Assembly: GCA_900757485.1 (NCBI GenBank)
Contig: CAAEOA010000034.1
Coordinates: 1-5,346, forward strand
DNA from: Oscillospiraceae bacterium
GTDB lineage: Bacteria > Bacillota > Clostridia > Oscillospirales > Ruminococcaceae
Direction of reading: 5' to 3'
DNA: 5,346 nt
Made by a program: the position numbers and the translations under genes. The first letter of the stretch is position 1, and each line of letters begins with the position of its first letter. The notes beneath the pieces were generated by a model. That model was given only the letters and a program-made list of their open reading frames with translations. It made no database searches and had not been told where the DNA came from. Below are positions 1 to 4,774 of this stretch, one piece after another.

Positions 1-348
1 TATGAGGGCTACCCTTCCCATTATTTCAAGCAAAATGTTTCGGTACAGCTCCACGGGGAAGAAGTCAGCGCGATGGTATATATTATGAATCTGAAAATGA
101 ATTTCGGTTTGCCGTCGCCCCATTATTACCGAACAGTACATCAGGGATATGTGGACTGCGGGATGGATACCAATGTTTTGGATGCGGCAGTAATGAACAG
201 TACACGGCAATATTACGTAGAACAGCTTCACCGCCAGCAGAACTTGTTTGATATAGCCGACGAGGATTATGAAGACATCGAAGAATTGTCTGCGGACGAG
301 CCGGAGCTAAATGATCCGTTCTATATCTCAGACCAAATGCATTTATAG
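1..348 (+). CDS. Gamma-glutamylcyclotransferase (AIG2/GGCT-like) family protein, C-terminal part
   Basis: Frame 1 is open from the first base to TAG at 346-348, so the N-terminus is cut off by the window edge; 115 residues are visible. The family cleaves gamma-glutamyl-amino acids (or gamma-glutamylamines) to release 5-oxoproline, in the cytoplasm. The fragment opens with YEGYPSHYF, matching the family's 'EG' motif whose Glu is the catalytic acid/base in human GGCT. It continues with an AMVYIM strand and a PSPHYYRTVHQGYVDCG segment, which resembles the PSPQY stretch of GGCT. Roughly the first 60-70 residues, including the substrate-binding YGSN-type loop, are missing. The tail (about residues 82-105) is strongly acidic. 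An internal ATG at 73 would drop the catalytic Glu, so it is not the start. Substrate here is unknown; such genes are often carried by Clostridia mobile elements. The next gene follows after 15 bases, probably in one transcript. Confidence 0.8.
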   Translation, partial: YEGYPSHYFKQNVSVQLHGEEVSAMVYIMNLKMNFGLPSPHYYRTVHQGYVDCGMDTNVLDAAVMNSTRQYYVEQLHRQQNLFDIADEDYEDIEELSADEPELNDPFYISDQMHL

Positions 349-349
349 C

Positions 350-354
350 GGAGG
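350..354 (+). promoter_or_regulatory. Ribosome binding site fixing a TTG start
   Basis: A perfect GGAGG lies 9 bases before the TTG at 364-366. The only nearby in-frame ATG, at 424, has no Shine-Dalgarno sequence, so the TTG is the better start for the following gene. Confidence 0.7.
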
Positions 355-363
355 CGATATTTT

Positions 364-780
364 TTGACACGGATAAAAGAATTAAAAAGAAAGCTTGGCA
401 CAGAATACTCTTACAAAAAAATAATGGATGAAAAACAAATTGTTCGGCTCAAAAAGCGTCCGCCCCATGGTTTTACTGAACAGCTTGCCGCTTCTTTAAT
501 GGCTGGTTGTGTCAGAATCGACGCGGTGCTGTTCCGGTCATCGGAGGGAGTGGTGCTTGGATATGATATATTCGTCAAGGATGCGCCAGATTCAAATGAG
601 TGGATCTGCTATGACAGTCTCTTCGGAACAGTCAGCCTGCGGGAAGCGGATATGTTGTCAGCGCTTGATCGGGTGGTAGCAGAAAACGGATTGTCATATA
701 CCGAATGTTGTTTTCAAAAGTTAGAAGGAAAAACAGCAAAGCCGAAAAGCGACAAAAATATTGCCGGGGATGTGATATAA
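364..780 (+). CDS. Hypothetical protein, 138 aa, unrecognised family
   Basis: I do not recognise this protein. It begins at TTG with GGAGG nine bases upstream. The first about 35 residues are strongly basic (KELKRKLG, VRLKKRPPHG). A compact alpha/beta core follows, with alternating hydrophobic strands (VRIDAVLFR, VVLGYDIFV, WICYDSLFG, about residues 50-92). A helix (about 94-108) and a strand carrying a CC pair (SYTECCFQK, about 111-119) come next, and the last about 18 residues are a lysine-rich tail. There is no signal peptide or membrane segment, so it should be cytoplasmic. It sits 15 bases after the GGCT-like gene and ends before the Fic promoter, so it is likely the last gene of the upstream accessory operon. 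The basic head could bind nucleic acid, but that is only a guess. No terminator is evident after it. Confidence 0.72.
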   Translation: MTRIKELKRKLGTEYSYKKIMDEKQIVRLKKRPPHGFTEQLAASLMAGCVRIDAVLFRSSEGVVLGYDIFVKDAPDSNEWICYDSLFGTVSLREADMLSALDRVVAENGLSYTECCFQKLEGKTAKPKSDKNIAGDVI

Positions 781-795
781 CCGGGGTGCGGCAGA

Positions 796-824
796 TTGCT
801 TTTTACTTGCCGGTGTGATATACT
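796..824 (+). promoter_or_regulatory. Extended -10 sigma-A-type promoter for the Fic gene
   Basis: TTGCTT at 796-801 (4 of 6 to the TTGACA consensus) and TATACT at 819-824 (5 of 6 to TATAAT) are 17 bases apart. A TG at 816-817 makes an extended -10 (TGaTATACT). Transcription would start near 831, giving a leader of about 29 bases before the TTG start at 860. This implies that the Fic gene is transcribed independently of the upstream pair. Confidence 0.72.
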
Positions 825-859
825 AATGTAAAAATATGAAGGAAACGGGGTGAGCAGAC

Positions 860-1630
860 TTGAATTATTCGAAGCTGTGCCAAAAGAAAGACCGGCTTGT
901 TGAGATGAAAAATCAGCTTCCGAAAGAAATAATCGATAGCTTTGAAAAAAGTTTTGAGGTGGAATATACCCACAATTCTACCGCAATAGAGGGAAATACC
1001 CTGACACTGATCCAGACCAAAGCGATTTTGGAGGATGGCATTTCAGTTGGCGGAAAAGAACTACGGGAGATTTATGAGGTTGTCAATCATAGAAAGGCGT
1101 TCCGGTATGTTCAGCAATGTATCGCAGAGGGAAAGCTGCTGGATGAAAACATTGTCAAAGATATTCACGCGCTGCTCATGGAAAATGTCTTGACCGGCGG
1201 CATCTATCGCAATGTAGAAGTTCGTATTTCCGGCGCCGGACACAAACCACCGGTACCGAGTGAAATGTACCGCCAGGTCAAAGATTTTTATGCTGATCTT
1301 CCTTTCAGAAATGACTTGAACGGCATTGAACTTGCCGCGTGGACACACGCAGAGTTTGTACGAATCCATCCGTTTGTTGACGGAAACGGCCGAACCGCTC
1401 GAATGATTATGAACTATCAGCTGATGGCGTCAGGGTTTCTTCCGGTTTCTATCGCAAAAGAAAACCGGCTGGAATACTTTGAAACGCTGGAAGCCTATGC
1501 GGTAAACGGCGACTTAAATCTGTTTGCTGAGATGATTGCCGGTTTGGAAGAACAACGATTGGACGAGTATCTTGCTATCGTTCCGGTACAAACGCAGGGA
1601 CAGTCCGATTGGTCGATGAAAATGGAATAA
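860..1630 (+). CDS. Fic-domain protein, class II (N-terminal inhibitory helix); probable AMP transferase
   Basis: 256 residues. Fic enzymes usually transfer AMP from ATP to a hydroxyl side chain of a target protein. The core motif HPFVDGNGR is intact at residues 170-178, with catalytic His170, the acidic Asp174 for Mg and the phosphate-binding GNGR; TARMIMN continues the helix. Near the N-terminus STAIEGN (40-46) fits the inhibitory motif (S/T)xxxE(G/N), with Glu44 expected to block ATP gamma-phosphate binding. This is therefore a class II, self-inhibited Fic that needs no separate antitoxin, and none is seen. The flap region is about residues 113-136 (GGIYRNVEVRISG, then KPPVPSEM). There is no obvious C-terminal winged helix; the last about 25 residues are low in features. 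The TTG start is supported by GGGGTGA at 847-853, six bases upstream; the next ATG (905) lacks a ribosome site. The gene has its own promoter and terminator, which suggests cargo. Target and physiological role are unknown. Confidence 0.93.
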   Translation: MNYSKLCQKKDRLVEMKNQLPKEIIDSFEKSFEVEYTHNSTAIEGNTLTLIQTKAILEDGISVGGKELREIYEVVNHRKAFRYVQQCIAEGKLLDENIVKDIHALLMENVLTGGIYRNVEVRISGAGHKPPVPSEMYRQVKDFYADLPFRNDLNGIELAAWTHAEFVRIHPFVDGNGRTARMIMNYQLMASGFLPVSIAKENRLEYFETLEAYAVNGDLNLFAEMIAGLEEQRLDEYLAIVPVQTQGQSDWSMKME

Positions 1631-1647
1631 AAAATATATATGTGGCG

Positions 1648-1685
1648 AAGATCGTAGGAGTAACATCCTGCGGTCTTTTTCTTTT
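1648..1685 (+). terminator. Rho-independent terminator after the Fic gene
   Basis: An 11-bp stem (arms 1649-1659 and 1666-1676, all paired if G-U is allowed) closes a 6-base loop (GTAACA). One or two A/G-T pairs extend it outward, and it runs into TTTTT, C, TTTT ending at 1685. It lies 18 bases after the Fic stop codon and should insulate the downstream region from Fic transcription. Confidence 0.9.
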
Positions 1686-1823
1686 GCATATGTCCCCCCT
1701 GTGAGCCAAAATTTCGGCCCATGTTGCGGTTTTGCAGAAAAGGTAGGGGAAAACACCCGACAAGCAGGATTGGAACGGGATTTGGGGCGATTTTGACAGG
1801 ACTTTCGGAGAATGACTTTTTTT

Positions 1824-1852
1824 AAAATCGGCGTGGAAATCCCGCCGATTTT
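1824..1852. repeat. Perfect 10-bp inverted repeat (stem-loop)
   Basis: AAAATCGGCG (1824-1833) and CGCCGATTTT (1843-1852) are exact complements around a 9-base spacer, TGGAAATCC. Inside the spacer GG/CC can add two pairs around AAAT, with one bulged T. A T7 run (1817-1823) precedes the left arm. Only four T follow, all within the stem, so it is a poor terminator. A relaxase or RHH recognition hairpin at oriT is the more attractive reading, by inference from position. Confidence 0.75.
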
Positions 1853-1866
1853 ACTTGCAGGAATAA

Positions 1867-1895
1867 GAGCCGGGGTTGCAAAGCACCCTCGGCTC
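1867..1895. repeat. Imperfect 13-bp inverted repeat with a 3-base loop
   Basis: GAGCCGGGGTTGC (1867-1879) pairs with GCACCCTCGGCTC (1883-1895) around AAA, with one G-T wobble and one T-C mismatch. Its right arm shares positions 1892-1895 with the outer stem of the next hairpin, so the two cannot form completely at the same time. The left arm contains the first GGGGTTG heptamer. Confidence 0.65.
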
Positions 1896-1990
1896 GGTCT
1901 ACAGCGGACGGCAACGCCGACCGCACCGAGCTTTTTCAGGATTTCACACATAGGGGTTGTAAACAAACAAAATAAGACAGCTTGGGGTTG
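1872..1990 (+). repeat. Three direct copies of GGGGTTG
   Basis: Identical heptamers occur at 1872-1878, 1953-1959 and 1984-1990. The last two are 31 bases apart, close to three helical turns, which would put them on the same face of the DNA. They lie just upstream of the RHH gene and could be protein-binding sites, but the repeats are short and this is inference. Confidence 0.4.
1892..1936 (+). terminator. Terminator-like hairpin in the mob-operon leader
   Basis: An outer 7-bp stem GCTCGGT (1892-1898) / ACCGAGC (1925-1931) encloses an inner stem GCGG-a-CGGC (1904-1912) / GCCG-a-CCGC (1916-1924), with an A-A mismatch and AAC loop. Five bases, CTACA, bulge on the left side. TTTTT follows at 1932-1936. 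The shape is that of an intrinsic terminator on the + strand, yet no gene lies between it and the Fic terminator. It may attenuate mob-operon transcription, block leftover read-through, or simply be part of oriT. Confidence 0.6.
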
Positions 1991-2040
1991 AAGACATCAC
2001 AACAGCCGATAACAAGGACGTTTGGTGAGGTGTCAGATGA

Positions 2041-2051
2041 AGGGAGTGATC
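2041..2051 (+). promoter_or_regulatory. Ribosome binding site fixing the RHH-protein start
   Basis: AGGGAGTGATC resembles the full anti-Shine-Dalgarno complement, and its GGGAG lies 8 bases before the ATG at 2055. In-frame alternatives exist at TTG 2022 and ATG 2037, the latter with GGTGAGG six bases before it. The 2055 start places the protein's first residues (MADKNKF) just before the RHH beta strand, where a short RHH protein should begin. Confidence 0.6.
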
Positions 2052-2054
2052 AAT

Positions 2055-2453
2055 ATGGCGGATAAGAATAAATTTGCTTTATGGGCATATCCCGAAACAT
2101 TGGAACGAGTGGAAAAACTGTATCGGGAAGATGGCTGTAAGAGCCGATCGGAGTTTATTGAAAAAGCGATTAATTTTTACTGTGGGTATTTGACAGCAGA
2201 AAACTACAGAGAGTATTTCCCGAGCGTAATTGTATCTACGGTAAAAGGATCACTCGACAGCTTTGAAAACCGGATGGCAAGCCTGCTTTTCAAAACGGCG
2301 GTGGAGCTTTCGATGATGCTCCATATCACAGCCGCAAATTATGATATTGATGAGGAAATGCTTTCCCGTCTGCGCGGGATGTGCGTGAAAGAAGTAAAAC
2401 GATTACACGGTACGGTCAGCTTGGATGATGCGGTAAAATTTCAAAAAGGATGA
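2055..2453 (+). CDS. Ribbon-helix-helix protein, probable relaxosome accessory/oriT-binding factor
   Basis: 132 residues from the ATG at 2055. The N-terminal third fits an RHH fold: a beta strand KFALWAY (about 6-12), helix A from PETLERVEKLYRED (about 13-26), a turn around CKS, and helix B from SRSEFIEKAINFYCG (about 30-44). RHH dimers bind DNA by placing paired strands in the major groove, and conjugative elements use such small proteins (MobC/TraY-like in role) to prepare oriT and repress the mob operon. The C-terminal part (about 60-132) is helical and would serve for oligomerisation or relaxase contact. The gene is first in the operon, 27 bases before the relaxase, and next to the repeat-rich region it is inferred to bind. 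A purely regulatory or partition role is possible. Confidence 0.82.
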   Translation: MADKNKFALWAYPETLERVEKLYREDGCKSRSEFIEKAINFYCGYLTAENYREYFPSVIVSTVKGSLDSFENRMASLLFKTAVELSMMLHITAANYDIDEEMLSRLRGMCVKEVKRLHGTVSLDDAVKFQKG

Positions 2454-2480
2454 GTAAGTCTGAAAGGAATGATCATAAAG

Positions 2481-3812
2481 ATGGCAAGGATGATATTAAA
2501 ATGGCGATATCTGAAGCCGGGCAATACCAAGCACAACGCGCACCTTGTAAAATATATTGCTACCCGCGAGGGCGCAGAAAAGTGTGATGCATCTTGGAAG
2601 CATCAGTCTGCCACATTGGAACAACAAAAGTTAATAGAAGAACTTGTCCGTGATTTTCCGGATACCAAAAACAGCTTGGAGTATGCTGATTACTTATCTC
2701 TTAAAACCAAAAGCGCGGCTTCCAATTTTATCAATTATGTTTTGGATGAAAATATTGACCTTATCGGCAAGAAAGAAAACTATGTCGGATATATTGCTAT
2801 GCGTCCGCGGGTGGAAAAGCAAGATGCGCACGGCTTGTTTTCACAGGAGGATATACCGATCAATCTATCAGCAGTGTCGGAGGAGATTGCAAATCACGAT
2901 GGTGTAGTCTGGACAACGATACTTTCCTTGCAGCGCAAGGATGCCGAAAAGCTCGGATATGATCATGCAAAGGCTTGGAAAGATATGCTCCGCAGACAGG
3001 CGGATGTATTGGCAAACAGTATGGGAATACCGCTTGCTGATTTGCGGTGGTATGCTGCTTTTCACAAAGAGAGCTATCACCCGCATGTGCATATCATCAC
3101 TTACTCCGTAGGCAAAGAACCATATATGACCGAGCATGGGTTAAAGAAAATGAAGTCGCAGCTTGCAAAAGAAATCTTCAAGCAGGAATTGTACCACATT
3201 TATGACGAACAGACTATTCACCGCGATGAGCTTCGGCAAACGAGCCGCGAGAAGATAGCGGATGTTGTGGGGCAGATTAACGGCGGCGTTTATGAAAACG
3301 AGACTGTGGAGTTGATGCTGAAACGGCTGGCAGATGAGCTTGATGGGTATACCGGCAAAAAGGTTTACGGATATCTTCCAAAACCTGCAAAAAATCTAAT
3401 CAACGGTATTGTAGACGAACTGGCAAAGGATGAACGCATTGCCGCCTTGTATGAGTTGTGGTACAAACAGCGGGATGAGATTGTGCGTATTTATCAAGAT
3501 CGTCTTCCTGAGCGAATCCCATTATCACAGAACAAGGAATTCAAGAGCATTCGAAATGCGGTGTTACAGGAAGCATTAAGACTGTCGGCAAAACACAATA
3601 TGGTTGTCAAGACGAAATCAAATCAAAATCATATACAAAAAGATGTTACACCGGTTTCGGTGTCGCTTGCGGCAGTTCGGTTGTTTTCCCGGCTGGCTCA
3701 GATATTACAGGATGATATATCCAAAAATGATGACATTCATTTTCACACCGAGAAGAAATTACAGCAGAAAATTGCGGAAAAGAAGTTGGCACAGGGGATT
3801 AAACTGGAGTGA
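2481..3812 (+). CDS. MobP3-like conjugative relaxase
   Basis: 443 residues. The enzyme nicks one strand at oriT, stays covalently attached to the 5' end through a tyrosine, and pilots it into the recipient. HKESYHPHVH (195-204) fits the metal-binding three-histidine motif HxDxxxPHxH of MOB-P relaxases, with Glu replacing Asp. The opening MARMILKWRYLKPG and KYIATREGAEK (24-34), and GYIAMRPRVEK (103-113) with the following GLFSQ, match my recollection of MobP3 proteins. Tyr25 or another N-terminal Tyr is a candidate nucleophile; I cannot choose from sequence. The relaxase domain fills about residues 1-245; the rest is a helical, charged C-terminal part. Start: the ATG at 2469 has AAAGG only one base away, whereas ATG 2481 has AAAGGA 12 bases upstream and gives the family-like N-terminus. 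ATG 2490 is less likely. The stop is followed by GAAAGGAG for the next gene. Confidence 0.9.
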   Translation: MARMILKWRYLKPGNTKHNAHLVKYIATREGAEKCDASWKHQSATLEQQKLIEELVRDFPDTKNSLEYADYLSLKTKSAASNFINYVLDENIDLIGKKENYVGYIAMRPRVEKQDAHGLFSQEDIPINLSAVSEEIANHDGVVWTTILSLQRKDAEKLGYDHAKAWKDMLRRQADVLANSMGIPLADLRWYAAFHKESYHPHVHIITYSVGKEPYMTEHGLKKMKSQLAKEIFKQELYHIYDEQTIHRDELRQTSREKIADVVGQINGGVYENETVELMLKRLADELDGYTGKKVYGYLPKPAKNLINGIVDELAKDERIAALYELWYKQRDEIVRIYQDRLPERIPLSQNKEFKSIRNAVLQEALRLSAKHNMVVKTKSNQNHIQKDVTPVSVSLAAVRLFSRLAQILQDDISKNDDIHFHTEKKLQQKIAEKKLAQGIKLE

Positions 3813-3823
3813 AAGGAGCATAT

Positions 3824-4774
3824 ATGTCAAACAAATATATTCATTTTACAGAACAGCAAAAACAGCAAGCAAGGCATACCAACATTGCTGAACTGCTTTG
3901 TAGTCAGGGCGAAACATTAAAGTGCTCTGGGTCGGAATATGAATGGAAAGATGGTGGTCAGAAAGTGACCATCAGAGGAAATCTGTGGTATCACCAGTAC
4001 GAGCAGGTCGGCGGTGATGCCATTGATTTTGTGCGGAAGTTTTATAATAAGTCATATCCGGAGGCGGTGGGATATTTGCTCGGTGGGCAGCTTGAAGCTA
4101 CATCCAATTTGCGCAATGAAATAGTGCAGAACAATAGTTATACGCCCGCGCATGGAACAGAGCAAAAAACAGAATTTAAACTGCCCAAAGCCAGCGACAA
4201 TATGAGGCGGGTATTTGCATATCTTGTAAATCGGCGGGGGATCGATTCAGATGTGCTGTCTGCTTTTGTTCATGCCGGAATGATTTATGAATCGGCGGAT
4301 TATCACAATGCTGTGTTTGTGGGATTTGATAAAGACGGGATTGCTCGCCATGCACACAAGCGAGGAACCGGTTCTCAAAGCAGTTACAAGGGCAATGTTA
4401 CAGGTAGTCAGCCGGAGTATAGTTTTCATCATATGGGCGTAAGCGACAAGTTGTATTTGTTTGAAGCACCTATAGATCTGTTGAGCTTTATCAGTATGAA
4501 TAAAGATCGTTGGGAGGATCACAGCTATGCGGCATCTTGTTCGGTTTCGGACAGGGTGCTTTTTCAATGTCTGAAAGATAATACAAATATCCAAAAGGTG
4601 TCTGTTTGCTTTGACAGTGATGAACCGGGACAAACAGCGGCAAAAAGAATATCGGACAAACTGTCTCATCAGGGAATACAATCGGAAGTTCTTGTTCCGA
4701 AGTTAAAAGATTGGAATGAGGACTTGATTTCTCAAAAGAGAGGAGATTTGCAATGGACAGAACAGGTACTTTGA
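3824..4774 (+). CDS. DUF3991 and Toprim domain protein (primase-like, ICE-associated)
   Basis: 316 residues. Residues about 18-88 resemble the DnaG-type CHC2 zinc-finger region in layout, ending in GGDAIDFVRKFYNKSYPEAV, but the zinc-binding cysteines are mostly absent. Residues about 118-205 match DUF3991 (FKLPKASDNMRRVFAYL, then RRGI and AVFVGFD). The Toprim fold follows, with conserved Glu214 in YLFEAPIDLLSF and the DxD pair Asp264/Asp266 in CFDSDEPG, and a terminal PKLKDWNEDL (292-301) typical of these mobile-element proteins. Toprim domains coordinate Mg for primase or nuclease/topoisomerase chemistry. A role in priming or processing transferred single strands is inferred from the family and its position between relaxase and coupling protein. 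The ATG at 3824 has GGAG five bases upstream; GTG 3809 overlaps the relaxase stop and is less likely. The 3' end overlaps the next gene by 22 bases. Confidence 0.88.
   Translation: MSNKYIHFTEQQKQQARHTNIAELLCSQGETLKCSGSEYEWKDGGQKVTIRGNLWYHQYEQVGGDAIDFVRKFYNKSYPEAVGYLLGGQLEATSNLRNEIVQNNSYTPAHGTEQKTEFKLPKASDNMRRVFAYLVNRRGIDSDVLSAFVHAGMIYESADYHNAVFVGFDKDGIARHAHKRGTGSQSSYKGNVTGSQPEYSFHHMGVSDKLYLFEAPIDLLSFISMNKDRWEDHSYAASCSVSDRVLFQCLKDNTNIQKVSVCFDSDEPGQTAAKRISDKLSHQGIQSEVLVPKLKDWNEDLISQKRGDLQWTEQVL

Larger units (their letters stand above)
1686..2021. other. Structured non-coding region: candidate oriT and mob-operon leader
   Basis: No convincing gene lies between the Fic terminator and the RHH gene. 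The stretch holds a C6 run (1694-1699), a near-palindrome GCCAAAATTTCGGC (1705-1718, two mismatched positions), a perfect 10-bp inverted repeat (1824-1852), an imperfect 13-bp stem-loop (1867-1895), a terminator-like hairpin (1892-1936), three copies of GGGGTTG, and four CAGGA words. Conjugative oriT sites normally lie directly upstream of the accessory-protein and relaxase genes and carry such inverted repeats, so this is where oriT is expected. The nick site cannot be fixed from sequence alone. A TTGACA at 1793-1798 has no good -10 partner, and no clear promoter for the mob operon was found. Confidence 0.6.

Noticed and set aside
789..812. CGGCA/TGCCG inverted repeat as terminator of the upstream pair or operator in the Fic promoter
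   Set aside because: Only five base pairs with a 14-base loop and no T tract after it; too weak to call.
1061..1369. - strand frame of 102 codons inside the Fic gene
   Set aside because: Antisense shadow of a well-supported gene with an intact catalytic motif.
1793..1822. Perfect TTGACA (-35) at 1793-1798 as mob-operon promoter
   Set aside because: At 16-18 bases downstream there is only a T-rich run (ACTTTT/TTTTTT) with no good -10 hexamer.
1514..1966. Long open frame on the - strand (150 codons) across the Fic 3' end and the non-coding block
   Set aside because: It runs antisense through the Fic C-terminus and the Fic terminator, has a composition rich in Arg, Ser, Pro and Cys without recognisable motifs, and covers the hairpins. 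It looks like a chance frame.
1812..1991. Small + strand frame of 59 codons (starts MTFFKIGVEI) through both hairpins
   Set aside because: GGAG lies only one base before the ATG, too close for initiation, and the frame is made of inverted-repeat and terminator sequence. It is probably a by-product of structured DNA, though a leader peptide cannot be fully excluded.
1988..2013. TTGAAG ... GATAAC as promoter for the RHH gene
   Set aside because: The spacer is only 14 bases, too short for a sigma-A promoter, and the -10 match is weak.
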